Source: Carallia brachiata (Eukaryota > Streptophyta > Magnoliopsida > Malpighiales > Rhizophoraceae). From it: DNA of 64,000 nucleotides. Where the stretch lies: NCBI GenBank assembly GCA_021464245.1, contig JADCRB010000071.1:5099681-5163680 (forward strand). The letters are read 5' to 3'. The position numbers and the translations under genes were made by a program. Positions 33,410 to 46,600 of the stretch are shown here, in pieces. Position 1 is the first letter of the stretch; the number at the start of each line of letters is the position of its first letter. The notes beneath the pieces are model-generated. The model made no database searches. It saw only the letters and a list, made by a program, of their open reading frames with translations, and had not been told where the DNA came from.

Positions 33410-36300
33410 TTTCTTTTCTTTTTTTTCTGCTCCATTGAGCGCCAATTTTCGAGCTAGTCCAAGCCTGATATTATATTACGTAACTTTACTACAACATCTA
33501 TGACACTTGCCAGAATATTTTTTGTACAGAAAATGATTAATAGCTTGTTTGTTTGTTAGTAAAAAAAATAAAAATCACAAATTGTTGTGATCTAATGATA
33601 AGTGTTTAGCGTTGTCAACTTAAAAATCTTAAATTCGAAAGCTATTAGAGTGTTTGGTGGGGTTAAATATACTCATTCCTTTTGTAACACTGGATTATAC
33701 TGTAACCATTTAGACAATTCAGAAGTTATCCTGAGAGAAGTGACAATATTTCTAACGAAATTCTGGGGGCGCCACCCCTATTTTTCAATTTATAAAAAAA
33801 AAAAAAAAAAGACAAAAGATAGGAAAGCAGATACCGCAGAGAATACTTTACATCGCAAGGACCAAGACCCAATTTCCACAAATTGTGAAATTTTAGGGGG
33901 TTAGGCGACCAAACTGCTAGAACTTAACTCACCACCCAAAGTGTTCGTGCAATCCAAACAGGCCTAGATGAGTCACTAACTTCAAAGTAAATATCATTGA
34001 ATAATTGTCCCTTTATTTATTTATTTATTTATTTATAAGTTGGAATGGAGAGAAGAATTTCAATTTCCCACTCCAAATTTTAAATTTAGTCGCTTGTACA
34101 CTATACCTTATATTTTTGTCGCTTGATAGACATATGTTAGCAATTGAAGGACCTCCCTTGATTTGAGTGGTCTATTGGAGCTGGAAACAGTTCATAGCGC
34201 CAATTATTCGAGGCACAATGGCAAGGCCTCCATGTCCTTTTGTCTCATGCAATATCCAGCAATGGATGCCCAGACTTGCTGCAATCTTTCATGTGAAAAT
34301 CTTTCATGTGATTGTGAGCAATTTTTCCAAATCAACATTACACATTCAATGTATCTTCCAACAGTTTCATCACTTATGCTTGGATTGAATTGGTCCTATC
34401 AAGTTTAGCAATTTGAGAATTTGATTGACACCCCTAAACCAACCACCCTGAGAATTGTTTATTTTTATCGATCAAGTACTCTTGCAAAATTCTTTACGGT
34501 TGCAATTCACACAGTTTAGCTGGACCTATAATCTATATCGGAAAAATTAGATGGCTCGAGTCTTACGGGACCGATAAATTCTCGGTCTAGGTAACCACTC
34601 CCAATCTATATATTGTCGTGTTGAACTCGTTAAAACCGATTTAATGCTTTTTTTTTTTTTTAATTCTAATTGCACATCATGTCTTTTTAAGCAAATAAAT
34701 AAATAAATGAAAATTTAAGTGTGAAACCCACATGTCACCTTTTCAGTCTCTTACCTATTATTCTCGCTGCACCTAACAGGTCTCATTATAATATAGTGGG
34801 TGTTTGATTTTGTTAATGGAGGCTATTGTTTGTTGTTAGAAATCAAAAGGCCAGATAGATACTGTTCAGTTAATTCTTTTTTAGGACTCTAAAATACTGT
34901 TGATTGAAAAAAAAAAGATGAGATCACTTTTTCTTTTATTCACCAACTGATAATAATATATGTATAAAATTATCCTTACAAAGTAGAAAAAGACAAAAAG
35001 TTATAGGCCCAAGGTGAGGTGAGAAGAGTGGCCCCCAAGCTTCTACACCAACACTAGCAAACTGATTTGATTTTGTTTTTTAATGTATATAAACAATAAA
35101 TACACGGTGAGAAAAAACTAAATGCATGTGGGACGATTAACGATTTTATATTTTTCTTTTCTTTTTCTAATTTCTTCTATTTATTTCTAATGCTACCATT
35201 CATTGATTTTGTTTTTTGTAAGATAGAAAAAGATTTAAAATAAATTGAATAATTTACCTTTTTTTTTCTTTATTTTGCTAGTTGTTTTCTTTTTCTTTTG
35301 TAAATTTTCTAAAAAATAAAAAATAGGTAAAAAATTAAATATTTTCAGAAACATAGAATTTCAGATTTTTTTTGTTTTTTTTATTTTTACCAAAAAGCAT
35401 TATAGTGACTTTCTAAAATGAATATATAGTGTCATAAATAGTCATTTGATTATCTTAACAGCAATTTACTAGTGTTAATTTAATTAAACCTTTAATTTCA
35501 TTTTATTCATCAAAAACACAATTTATAACAGTAATCAGTAACAATAATAGTAATTATTAACAATAAAACCAAATAGGACCATAATTCTCATTGCAAGAAG
35601 CAATAAATAATGTAAATTAATTAACACATATTTGGAGAAATTAGTTTCATGCAAAGAATGCCCTACGATCTTTTCTCTTTACATAATAGATTAGAGAATA
35701 TGGTTTAAACAAAGTTTTTAATAATCGAACCGCTAATTGAACCGAGAAACTTAACAGTTTAAGGTTTAACTGGTTCAGTTGGTTTAAACGGAATTGAACG
35801 GGTAAAATCAGTATTTAATATTAAATATATATAAATTAAATATCTATATAAATTATATATAAAATATTAATGTATAAATTTAATACTGTATAATAATGAT
35901 AATAAATGTTTTAAGCAAATTATATTTTAGGAACTAGATTTATATAAGATATTAACATTTGCATTAAAGATATTATAATTGGTATATTTAACAAAATGCA
36001 ATTTATAATTTAATGTACAATAAAATTAAATGAATAATTAAGTTAGTATATGAATAAATGTAATAATTCATGTCAAATATTTTAAATATAAAATATATTG
36101 TAATTTATGCATTTTATTTCAATTAATCATATTTTTTGAGGAAAAATAATTTAATATGAGAAAAATGATTAATAATTTTCTTAACAAAAAAAAAAGAAAA
36201 TAGAGATAGAGAATAGTAATTGTTAATTCATTAGTTAAATAAAGTAGAATGCTAATGCAAATGAAAATCTTGGTTCCTGTACGAATGAGTAAATAATAAG
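33410..36300. other. Intergenic DNA, no supported gene
   Basis: AT-rich DNA with a (TATT)n run at about 34013-34036, a short direct duplication (TCTTTCATGTGA twice near 34290-34315) and several homopolymers. Frames at 34163-34408 are unrecognised and have no splice or domain support. Confidence 0.5.
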
Positions 36301-36309
36301 TAAAGAAAA

Positions 36310-36490
36310 AGATTGACCAAGCCACAAGCTAGTCTAGTAGTGTAAGGTTAACACTTCAGACGAGAAATCAACGGTTCAAGACATCACATGGGGTGTGTCG
36401 ATTTCTTCCCATTATGGTGGGTGACATGGCGTGCACAGAAAATGTCATGTCATCGTTGGCCGGACTAAGATGTCGCTAATCGAACCAATT
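36310..36490 (+). mobile_element. tRNA-derived SINE candidate
   Basis: A box A-like TAGTCTAGTAG (36330-36340) is followed 33 bases later by a box B-like GGTTCAAGACA (36373-36383). After that comes a non-tRNA body (CACATGGGGTGTGTCGATTT, then GGTGGGTGACATGGCG). Polymerase III promoter spacing fits a SINE head. No clear tail or target duplication was found, so this remains a candidate. Confidence 0.45.
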
Positions 36491-37005
36491 AAATTGGAAA
36501 ATCGCGATTGGTTCGCCAATTTATGATCAAATTGGCTAGTTCACCGATTCTGTATTCGATCAGTTAGTTGGCTTCTAGTTTTTGGGTCTAACCAGCTAAT
36601 TCGGTCCAATTCTTACAACTAGCTTTGGCTAGTGGAAAAAATGCATCATATAGTGATAGCATTTGTAAGTTTTTTTTTTGCATATTTTTGTGTTTTCTTT
36701 GTTTCATAATTAAATCACGCTTACAAATCACTAAACACATCTTTATTCCTATTGTTTCTATATATAAGGGGATATAAATCTGTGCAATTAAGACTCCAAT
36801 CCAAGTTGTGGATCGGTCCTTTCTTATCTTTATATTTAGTTTTATTTTTCAAGGATGAGATGTTTTGGTTTAATTATTCAGAAATATTGATTTCGACCAA
36901 CTATTAACTAGTTAAACCTTCAATATATATGGTCTATCTGAATGTCAACAATAGCTAGCGCAGGATGTGTTCCGTAAAATTTGTAAAAAGAAAAAGCTCT
37001 GAATG

Positions 37006-37020
37006 AACAATTAAAAAAAA
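37006..37020. repeat. LINE 5' target-site duplication
   Basis: AACAATTAAAAAAAA, identical over 15 bases to 43188-43202. The TT/AAAA context matches the usual nick preference of L1-type endonucleases. Confidence 0.8.
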
Positions 37021-37369
37021 AACGAAAGTGGGTACTCTCCTTCTGGATGAGTTTTCTCTGCTCCCTTGAGGTGGCAGTGTTGTAGGGCCATGGTGCCCTT
37101 TTCTTTCCCTTGCTTGATTCCTTTTCTTTCCTTTTGTATTTCTTCTTATCTTTGCCAGGTCGTGATCTCCTAAAAGTGCTATCTGGTCTCTTTTCCTTAT
37201 TGTGTCCATGTGTCTCCCTGCTCGCTCTCTTCATTTACCCATCTTTGTCCCCTTACTACTTTCCTTTTGTTCACACTACCCGACCAAATTTCCCTCTCCT
37301 AGCCCTATTTAATCTTGTGGCAGGTGGTTCTGTCTACCTTTGGCAACCCAATTTAAGGACGCCTTAATT

Positions 37370-39002
37370 ATGGATACCGAACAAAGAGTTAATGAACTGG
37401 TTCAACTCACTGGGGCACTTGGCTGGCAGGAACCCGTTTTGGAGTTGGAGGCTAATTCTAAGGAAGCGCAGAAAGTGGCCAAATCCGTGCTTGTGGGTAA
37501 GATTTTTTCTGTAAAGCAGTTTAGATCTACAGTGGTACGGTCGATTCTTAAACGGATTTGGAATATTACGGGAGAACTTGAGGTACAGTCATTAAAGGTG
37601 AATCTGTTTCTGCTTGCGTTTAGCGAGGAAACCGAAAGGCGTCGTGTGTTAAATGGCATACCATGGAATATCTCCAACCAGCCCTTCATAGTTAAGGAAT
37701 GGCCTTCACACTTAGCTCTTGAAGAGTTGGATCTCTTACATTCACCAATGTGGCTCCAAGTTCATGGCCTTTCTTTAGAACAAATGACCCGTGAGAATGC
37801 GAATAGGATTGGGAATTTATTTAGTGGGTTAATGGAAGTTGATTATACGCTGGATAATGTGTTGAATTGGCACAGCTATATGCGGCTATTGGTCCGCGTG
37901 AAAGTTGAAGATCCTTTGCGGACGGGATTTTATACCACCAAAGCCGATGGAAGCAAGTGTTGGATCCGTTTCTTCTACGAAAAACTCCCAGAATTTTGTT
38001 TTCTCTGTGGTAGAATGGGTCATACAGACAAGAAGTGTCTCTTTCAGCATTCGGAAGAAGGACGACAAGGGCGTTATGGCAATTGGCTTCGAGCGGACCA
38101 ACTGTTCCCTCGAAAATTGGGAGTGGGTGCTATCCCGGCCGATATAGAGCAGAGTCCGGCCACACCGTTTCAGCGCAGAGAGAGGCGAGGTCGGCAAAGG
38201 AAGTGGTTCCAGCTGTGGGGACAGAGAGCACCACTCCCAATGGCCTTGAACACGTTAAATGTCCTGCAGCCTCAGACTGTGTTTCAGAATTTGCTTTTCA
38301 GACTGAGCCACAGCAGGCGTTGGGGGGTGCTCGAGATAGTGAAGGTGGGAGTGGCTCCAAAGGTCAAACCTTGTCCCATCAAAAATCTACTATGCCCAAG
38401 CTGCAAATTGGCGGCAAGAGAGAACAAAAAATTAAAGAAATTGCTGATCAGGCTATATCTCTCGATAGGGACCAGAATCTGGGATCCCCTACTCCCAAGG
38501 TGTCCCATCCAATGGTGAACTCTTCTACGAGCTTAGGTGATGTCATCACACAGCACACCCTTCAAATAGGAAACGGGCCTTTCCCCTCCATCTTAACTCC
38601 AATCCAGCTAAAAAAGCTAAAGGCCCAAACCACTTGCATGCCAAAACTGACCAAGCTTCTTTTCCTGCAGACCCAACCTCTTCCCCACCCAGAGACATAT
38701 GTGCCCAAATGGACTGGGAGTCAGGACTGACCCCCATAGACAACCTTCAAGGCCCATCAAACCTTACTGGCTTTCCCCTGACAATAAAAACCCACCCAAA
38801 AAAAAAAGGAGTACGTATGAAGTCCCTAGCCCGTAACTTTCCTCAGTCTCCCTCTTCTGTTATTCTGCCTTCTCCTTCTACGGATGTTAAAAACATGGAA
38901 GTGGAGCAATGTCCTTCATTGGACCAGCTCGGGAATGCATCTGACCTCTCTAAAGACAACATGGCGGTGGTGGCTGGCCTACAGCCACACGCACGCCAAT
39001 GA
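37370..39002 (+). CDS. LINE ORF1: gag-like DUF4283/zinc-knuckle protein, two frame breaks
   Basis: ATG 37370 opens MDTEQRVNELVQ. The first about 270 codons stay in one frame and hold DUF4283 (WNISNQPFIVKEWPSH and LHSPMWLQVHGLSLEQ). A CCHC zinc knuckle CFLCGRMGHTDKKC follows at residues 210-223. The frame then changes near 38150-38210 into a Ser/Thr/Gly-rich tail and again near 38640-38720. The last frame ends HARQ at TGA 39000-39002, overlapping ATG 38999 of ORF2 (ATGA). ORF1 proteins bind element RNA and escort it during retrotransposition. With both shifts the protein is truncated or altered. The conserved N-terminal half is intact. Confidence 0.8.
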
Positions 39003-42000
39003 TCATCTTGGCTTGGAACTGTCGGGGACTTGGGCAATCCCTGACAGTTAGAGCTCTTAGGGAGCTCATCCGCCGGCACTGCCCGGATATCGTTTTTTTG
39101 ATGGAGACGAAGCAGAGAAGGAATTATGTACAAAAATGGCAAAGAAGAATGGGCTTTGATTATGCTGATTTTGTCGACCCAGATGGTAGAGCTGGAGGTT
39201 TGTCTATTTGGTGGAGGGACTATGGGAGTTTGCAAATTCTTAGCAAATCACAAAATTATTTCAATATTAAGTGGAACGATCCTCAGGGCAACCAACCTTG
39301 GCATATTTCTTGTGTCTATGGTAACCCTTATAAAGATCAGCTTGGCAGAGTATGGCATGAGCTTAGCAGTCATAAACCACCAGCGGGGGTCCCTTGGATG
39401 TGTATCGGGGATTTTAATGCTGTCCTATCCAGCGTTGACAAAAGGGGCAAAAGGCCGGTGGATAACTATAAACGGAGATTGTTCCAGGATTTTTTAAGAC
39501 TGTAATCTAGTAGACTTGGAGTTTAGAGGGCCACCTTTCACTTGGGTGAATGGACAGGTTGGACAGGGCATGGTTGAGGAAAGGTTGGATAGGGCGGTAT
39601 CGAATTTAGAATGGCAGCTTGATTGTCCACGCGCTCTTTTGTTCCATGAGCAGCGGATAGGCTCTGATCATCGTCCGCTAATCCTTTATTCAGAGTACAA
39701 GGCTAGAAGAGCTAAGAAGGGTTTTCGTTTTGAATCTCGATGGACAGAATTTGCTGATTGCACCTCAACCATTCTCGAAGCATGGAGGGAGGAGGTTGTT
39801 GGCTCACATAGTTTCAGGCTGGCCAGAAAACTCCGTAATTGTAGTTTTTTTCTCAAGAAATGGAGCGCTAGTAAAGTGGGCAATTCCAAGCGCAAAATTG
39901 AGGTTCTGCAGCGTGACCTTTTAGCAGTTCAGTCACAGTCTTCAACAAAACAAACACAGGCACAAGAGCGTCAAATCATTGGCAAACTAGCTGAGGCTTG
40001 GAAGATGGAAGAGATGTACTGGCAACAAAAGGCTAGAATTAATTGGCTTTCGGCGGGTGACAAGAACACGAGGTTTTTTCATGCCATGACCATACGCCGC
40101 AAACAAAGGAACAATATTGTGAGGCTTCGAACTAGCCAAGGATGGGTTGAAGACAGTGAGAAGGTGGCAGATGAGGTGCTGCATTTTTTCAAGGAATTAT
40201 ATCAGGGGGGTGCCGTTGGGAATATGGATGCTATTCTCGAGGTTGTGCCTCGCCTGCTTACAGAAGAGATGAATGCTAGCCTTTGTGCGGACGTTTGTGA
40301 TACTGAGATTGAAACTGCAGTGTTTGACATGGGCCCTTTGAAGGCACCAGGGCCAGATGGTTTCTCAGGACTATTCTATCAAAAGTATTGGAATATAGTG
40401 GGCCCCGATGTGCAAAAAATGGTGAAGGCTTTTTTCTCTTCTGGCTACCTGCTAAAAGAACTCAACCGTACCCATCTTGCGTTGATACCAAAAGTGCCTA
40501 GTCCAATAGAGATCAACAACTATAGGCCAATCAGCTTGTGCAATTTTGTCTACAAGATAATTTCAAAGATACTAGTTAATCGACTAAAGCCTTGGCTTCC
40601 ATCTATTGTCTCCCCATGCCAAACGGCCTTTGTTCCCGGTCGATACATTCAAGATAATATAGTGATTGCACATGAAGCTTTTCATGGATTGAAGCAAATC
40701 CGGGGCAGAACGGGGCATATGGCAATAAAGCTTGATATGCAGAAGGCTTATGATAAAGTTGAATGGTCATTCCTGCAAAGTGTGCTTGTGAGACTGGGTT
40801 TTCGGGAATGGTGGATTGCTCGGATTATGCAGTGTGTATCTACAGTGAGTTATCAGATTTTGATCAATGGTCAAACTACTGCCCCTTTTTATCCGACGCG
40901 TGGCTTAAGGCAAGGTGACCCGCTATCTCCATACCTATTTATTCTTGTGTCAGATGTACTTGCACGACTCATAGATAAAGCAGTGATGGATGGTGGATTG
41001 CGTGGCTTTAAAATAAAGCCGCGATGCCCGGTTGTTTCCCACATCCTGTTTGCTGATGATACCTTGCTTTTTGGGAGGGCCACACTTGAGGAAACTACAA
41101 CATTGATGAATATTCTGGATTCCTATTGTATTGCCTCAGGGCAAGTCGTAAACCTTCATAAGTCAGGCATAGTATTTAGCCGAAATACCCAACCAGAAGC
41201 TCAAACATCTATACTGCAGCTCACAGGTATGAAGGCTCTCGCTGGGGGTGACAGGTATTTGGGCCTTCCATCATCTTATGGGAGGTCAAAAAGTGAGGCT
41301 CTCCGTTTTATTTCTGAAAGGATTGAACGTAAACTTCAATCATGGAAGCAACAGACCCTGTCTCTAGCAGGAAGAGAAGTATTAATCAAATCAGTGGTGC
41401 AGGCAATTCCCTCATATGCCATGATGGTATTTAAATTTCCTCTGTGTGTTTGTCAAAAAATCAACCAACTGATAGCTAATTTTTGGTGGGGACAACGTGG
41501 AGAAGAGTTCAAAATACACTGGGAGAGCTGGAAAACCTTATCTTTATCGAAAGCACAAGGTGGGTTAGGTTTTCGAGATCTCCCAGCTTTTAATTTGGCA
41601 TTGCTGGCAAAGCAAAGTTGGCGCATTCTTCAGGATCCCGATGCTTTATGGGTGCGAGTGTTGCGCGGAATCTATTTTCCGTCTGGCAACTTTCTCACTG
41701 CAAAACTAGGCCATCGGCCGTCATGGTGCTGGAATAGTCTCTTACAGGGAAGAAATCTATTGGAGCGTGGCTTGCGATGGGAGGTAGGGAATGGCAGGCA
41801 CATAAACGTATGGGAGGATCCTTGGCTTCCTGATATGCCAAATTTTCGAATCCACTCTGTTAGGCCCCCAGCAACAGACATTTTGGTAGTAGGCGATCTT
41901 ATTCATGGGGGGCTTCATGAATGGAATATGGTTAAAATAAAGCAGCTCTTCAATCTGGAAGAGGTGCATGCAATTGAGAAGCTTCAGTTGAGTCATGAGG

Positions 42001-43127
42001 GGGGTCAGGACAAATTAATCTGGAATTTTGACAGAACTGGTGACTATTCTGTGCGGCAGGGATATCACAAGGCCTTGGAGATATTGCATAGCCCTTCAGC
42101 TAGACCAAGCCAGGGGCAAACGTATGATTCAAGTGTGTGGAGGCAGGTTTGGTCATTGGAGGTTCATCCCAAAGTCAAACAATTCCTGCGTAGAGCTTTG
42201 AGAGATGCTCTTCCAACCCAACAAAATCTCTTAAAGAGAGGCGTGGGGGAGACTGAGGTTTGCCAAATCTGCGGGACGGTGGCTGAAACTACGGTGCATG
42301 TATTATTGGGCTGTGAGCATGCTCGGGCAACATGGTTTGCAAGTCTTGGTTATTATCCAAGGACAGAATCTGTGGAGTCTTTTACTGACTGGTGGGTTGG
42401 CATTGCTAGAGAGATGTGCGCACAAAAGACCCCAGAATTGTTAAATTTTATAGCTTTGCTCTGCTGGAACATCTGGAAATCTAGGAGCTCCTTTTGCATG
42501 GAGGGAAGCAAGATTCAGCCTGTACAGACTCTGGAAAGGGCCTACCAAAACTGGAACGAGACCCCCTTACTTCATTTGCCTGTGGCGCTGCATGTGCCTA
42601 GGCCTGGGATTTTCACCTCAACTGTTAGACATTGGGTGAGGCCCCCTGAAGATGTGGTGAAGTTGAACTGTGATGCTGCTTTTAAAGGGAAGAATGAGTG
42701 GTCAGGAATGGCAGTAGTGTGCAGAAATAGCCAAGGGCATGTCTTGGATGGTGGAATTATGAGACGGAAGGTTACTTCAGCACTTGTTGGTGAGGCTCTC
42801 GCTTTGCGTTTGGCCACAAGGATTGCCACCGAGGCCAAATGGCACAAAGTGATTTTGGAGACTGATTGTGAAACTCTCTTCAGGGTGGTTCAAGCAACGA
42901 AGGGTGCTGGCTTACTAGAGATCAACCAGCTAGTTAAAGACATCAAGGTGTGGTTCAACCGACATCCACAGGCACAATTGAGTTTGGTCAGAAGAGAGGC
43001 AAACCAGGTTGTGGACTGGGTGGCAAAGAATGCACGAGACCATCAGTGCTCTTTTGATTGGATATCACACCCCCCTTCCCAATTGTCTAATTTACTGGCT
43101 GCTGATTTATGTACCCAGATGCACTGA
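38999..43127 (+). CDS. LINE ORF2: endonuclease-reverse transcriptase-RNase H, one frame break
   Basis: ATG 38999 starts MIILAWNCRGLGQ, the apurinic-type endonuclease, with VFLMETKQ and CIGDFNAVLSS. That frame stops at about 39503. The remaining 1203 codons, in the next frame from about 39500 to TGA 43125-43127, begin with the end of the endonuclease (PPFTWVNGQ, SDHRPLIL). RT follows, with APGPDGFSG, YRPISLCN, LDMQKAYD and GLRQGDPLSPYLF. The catalytic FADD is at 41049-41060. A zf-RVT segment (VCQICG) and RNase H (LNCDAAF, GEALALRL, ETDCETL and a final Asp in VVDWVAKNA) follow. One extra base in the TTTTTTAA region near 39496 explains the break. All RT and RNase H acidic residues I looked for are present. 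Confidence 0.9.
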
Positions 43128-43155
43128 TTTTGGTTTATATTAATTTCTATTTGGT

Positions 43156-43187
<32 letters not shown>

Positions 43188-43190
<3 letters not shown>

Positions 43191-43202
43191 AATTAAAAAA
43201 AA
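43188..43202. repeat. LINE 3' target-site duplication
   Basis: AACAATTAAAAAAAA directly after the poly(A) tail, the partner of 37006-37020. The first two A bases cannot be told apart from the tail. Confidence 0.8.
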
Positions 43203-45511
43203 GTAATTCATATAATAAATATCTTGATAGTCCATATTTTCTTAAATATTTATTTATTTATTACAATAAAGCAGAAATAAATGTCACAAATAATTATGTT
43301 ATGATTTGATGTCAAATAGACAATATCAATCTATTCAAATCTTTTAATTTTATTTTATCACCAACATCAATATTATCAAGTAAAAAAGAAAATTACAGAG
43401 ACTAAAAACTAGATGATACAAATCCCACTTTTAATAGATAAAGTTTCGGGGCTATAGTCTTAGCAATATTTCGCAACAAAAGTGAATTTACATTTAAGAG
43501 AATGCAAATATTTATAAAAATACAAAAAAAAAAAAAAAAAGAACACATCACCTCTGAACAACCTGCTCAGATTAGGAGTGCAGATTCTTAATCTACAAAT
43601 TTTATGAGCCAACCACCGCTCCCTTGGATTTGTAACTTTTGTTTTCTTTACTCCTCGGTACATCAAAAGAATTAAAAGGATCATAGAAACTACAAGCAGA
43701 TGTAGCAAAAGATGTCTTGTCCTATGAGGCCACTCTATTGACGAATTAACATAGATTCTATTTGCTAATTGGTTTTGCCAACTTGGATAAGTTATGGCTC
43801 CGGATAATTGAATCTTAAATATTTTTTTAGTTTCTAACTAGTTACAAACATTTTAATTTTCATTTTATATGTATCCTTTTGTAACAAGAATCAATCAAAC
43901 AGGTATATAAGTAATTTAACCAGACCATATTATATAAAGATAAATATGATAAATTTTTCTTATGATAATTTATAATTTTTTCCTTTTATATATGGGAGAA
44001 AGAGAAAAACATAGCAAAATACATACGCAAATTTTTTTTATTTTTAAGATATATGTGAATTTAATTTTATATTGTCTCAGTTTGTTCAAACTATCTATTT
44101 ACTGATTGACTAATTCTTCTCCAAAAAAAAAAAGACTCATACGGAATGAAAATTAAATGTTTACGATTAATTTGCAAATTCAAAATAATGTTAAGACTTA
44201 ATTATAAAACCTCAAAAAATTTAAAAATTAGGAAAAGCTTATCCAGTATGGCTCCTGAAACTTCGCCTTCTCCGCTCCTCGTTCCGGACAAACTAAATGA
44301 TACATACAATGAAATTAAGGGCCAAACCAAAAGTGACAGACGACACGAGATGAGCCGATAAACATTATGCCTTTTTTTAAAAAAAAAAATTTGCAAATTT
44401 AGCGTGAACAAAAGACACATTAACCTTATATGTAAAATTTTATAATTAAATATAAAAATAGAGTAGTTTTTATGAAACTCTAATATTATGTTAAAAAATA
44501 TTTTTTCTAAAATTTTAATTATTAGGCGAGATCACTATAAATAACATGTTAAACTTTAGCAAAATTGATGTCCGGTCCAATCCTAGGCATTTTACATCCA
44601 TCTTAGGTGCGTTTATGCATGTCATTGTCATTTACGTTGTCAAAAACGCTCTTATCCTCATAATCATCATTTTTTTTTTCCATGGTATGATTGTTGATAA
44701 ATGATAACAAGAGGAGAATGAGGAGAGGTTTTTCTTTTTTGACATGATTATGTAAGTACGTAATTTGTGACATGCAGAAGGTATATAGTTAAATCAACAA
44801 TTTATTTTTTTTTAATTCAATATATTTTTTATAATTTAACAATTTAAATTTCATGTAACAATTTTTATCTATTATTACGTATCTATATAATTTTTTTTTT
44901 TATAGATAGACGGCAGAATGGTTTTTGGGTTTATGAAGATACTATGGAAGGAAAGTTGTTTTGTGGGCATGGCTTTCGTCGTTGATTATCTAATTTGAGA
45001 GGCAATGTCTTACAAAAAAGAGGAACATTAATATTCAATTCTCGACGTCTGCCACGAAATACAACGTGCGGGGATACAACAGGATTCGCCTGTCAAAGGT
45101 TGATTCGTCGAAGTTGGGGTAGAAAGTCCAAGCATTTGCCCTGCAAAGTCCAATCGCCATATTTGCTTCTAAGTTCTAATCTATTCGATCGTGTCCCTGT
45201 TGCCACAAATTTCACACAAAGATAAAGGTGGGGATCGGAATCGAGTTTCCGTGTAAAATAAGAAAGTGACGAGTAGTCATACAATTAATCAAATTTACTT
45301 GCGTTATGGGTTGGTTTGAAAATGGTAATTGATCTGGTCAACATCAAAATTCTTCCGTGGAAATTGTGAGAAACATATTGCATGTGAAATAAAAATTACA
45401 GACCAACACCGTAAACTTCCTTTTCTTTTTCGGTCTTTCAAATAATTCAATGAGTTATAGGCTATACTACAGAGAAAAATTATGGCTGAAATGAGACATT
45501 TTTATTTGTAA

Positions 45512-45554
<43 letters not shown>

Positions 45555-46600
45555 TTTCACAGCTTTAGCCCTCGAATTATGGGTGCAGCCAGCAGCCAAG
45601 ACCAGAGCGCTAACAAAAAAAGTTACTTGTCTTCCCATGGATCAGTAAATTAGTGAATGGACCTCATGGGGGCCTTCCCTGGGACTAGGCCATAATTAAC
45701 CGTAAACATTGGGGCATCGGATTGGATTTGGAGGCAGCAAATTGTTGGTGGGCCACCCGATCCAGAAAATCGGAAAAGAATCTAGAGAGGCAATGATGTT
45801 GGTGGCTGATTCCTTACGGGAATTCTAATCGATTTTTGTCCCTCTCTTTTTTCCCCCACTTCATTGCATTGAATTGAATAACGCCAGTTTCCCAGTTCAG
45901 TATCTTCAGTACTTTTTGTGCTCGTCTTCTATGATCTTTCTCCAAAATTTGGGGGCTTGCTTGGGCAAAAACATATATCCCACATTAGGTTCCCCGCTTC
46001 TCATAATTCCATGCCTTGTGTTTAAAATCTTTCATCATGTGGAATAGCTAGGAAGACGACGAAATCCCGTGGTGGAGAAATGGATCGTGGACTAAAAGCC
46101 CAATAAAGCATATTTCCCACGCTCTAATTGATTTCGTCTGCAAAGACCAGGCCTAAACAAAACTGGTCTTCCATTATCAAAAAAAAAAAAAAAACAAAAA
46201 ATTGCCTTGGGGTTAAAGGAAGAACTTTTCCAATTCACACTGTTAAAAAACCAATCCACCTAAAACTTTAAACTGTTGAGAGAAATTTAAAATATGAATT
46301 ATATATTAAACTCTAACACATCTTTTCACGACAAAATCCGAGTCATAAAACTCCGATATAATATTAACAAATTTATTCACCCAAAATCTTAAGTTTTTGG
46401 AAAGATACAAATCATATATTAAATTCTAATACACACAATGGAAAAAGTGGCGCAATGAGATTGCGAGACGGTAGAGCAATACTTTTGTCACCAAGAGAAT
46501 AAGCTCAAAAATGGATGAGACAACATTTGCACACCAAAGAACGACATGCTTCAAAAATTTCAACTGCGGAATGCAGATATTGAGGCTTTTGCTCATGATT
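43203..46600. other. Intergenic DNA, no supported gene
   Basis: AT-rich DNA with an (AT)n run at 45515-45553. A patch of balanced composition at about 44980-45230 contains an open frame (RRLPRNTTCGDTTGFACQRL), but I recognise no family, promoter or splice sites. The patch at 45560-46110 is also more complex but holds no frame of note. Confidence 0.5.

Larger units (their letters stand above)
37021..43187 (+). mobile_element. Near-complete L1-type LINE retrotransposon
   Basis: A full-length non-LTR element of about 6.2 kb, bounded by 15-bp target-site duplications and ending in a poly(A) tail (about 43157-43187). The layout is a 5' UTR (37021-37369), ORF1 (DUF4283 plus CCHC knuckle), then ORF2 (endonuclease, reverse transcriptase, zf-RVT, RNase H), where the ORF1 stop overlaps the ORF2 start. 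The intact 5' end and duplications point to a fairly recent insertion by target-primed reverse transcription. Three frame breaks (two in ORF1, one in ORF2) suggest it is inactive unless they are sequencing errors. Confidence 0.92.

Noticed and set aside
33460..33480. GATATTATATTACG as a possible second geminivirus nonamer
   Set aside because: It reads TATTATATTAC, not TAATATTAC, and there is no hairpin, TATA box or Rep sequence near it.
37886..38197. Minus-strand frames within the LINE
   Set aside because: They are shadows of LINE ORF1, which has clear DUF4283 and CCHC motifs on the + strand.
44995..45225. Open frame with RRLPRNTTCGDTTGF as a gene
   Set aside because: No family recognised, no start context or splice sites, and no second supporting frame feature.
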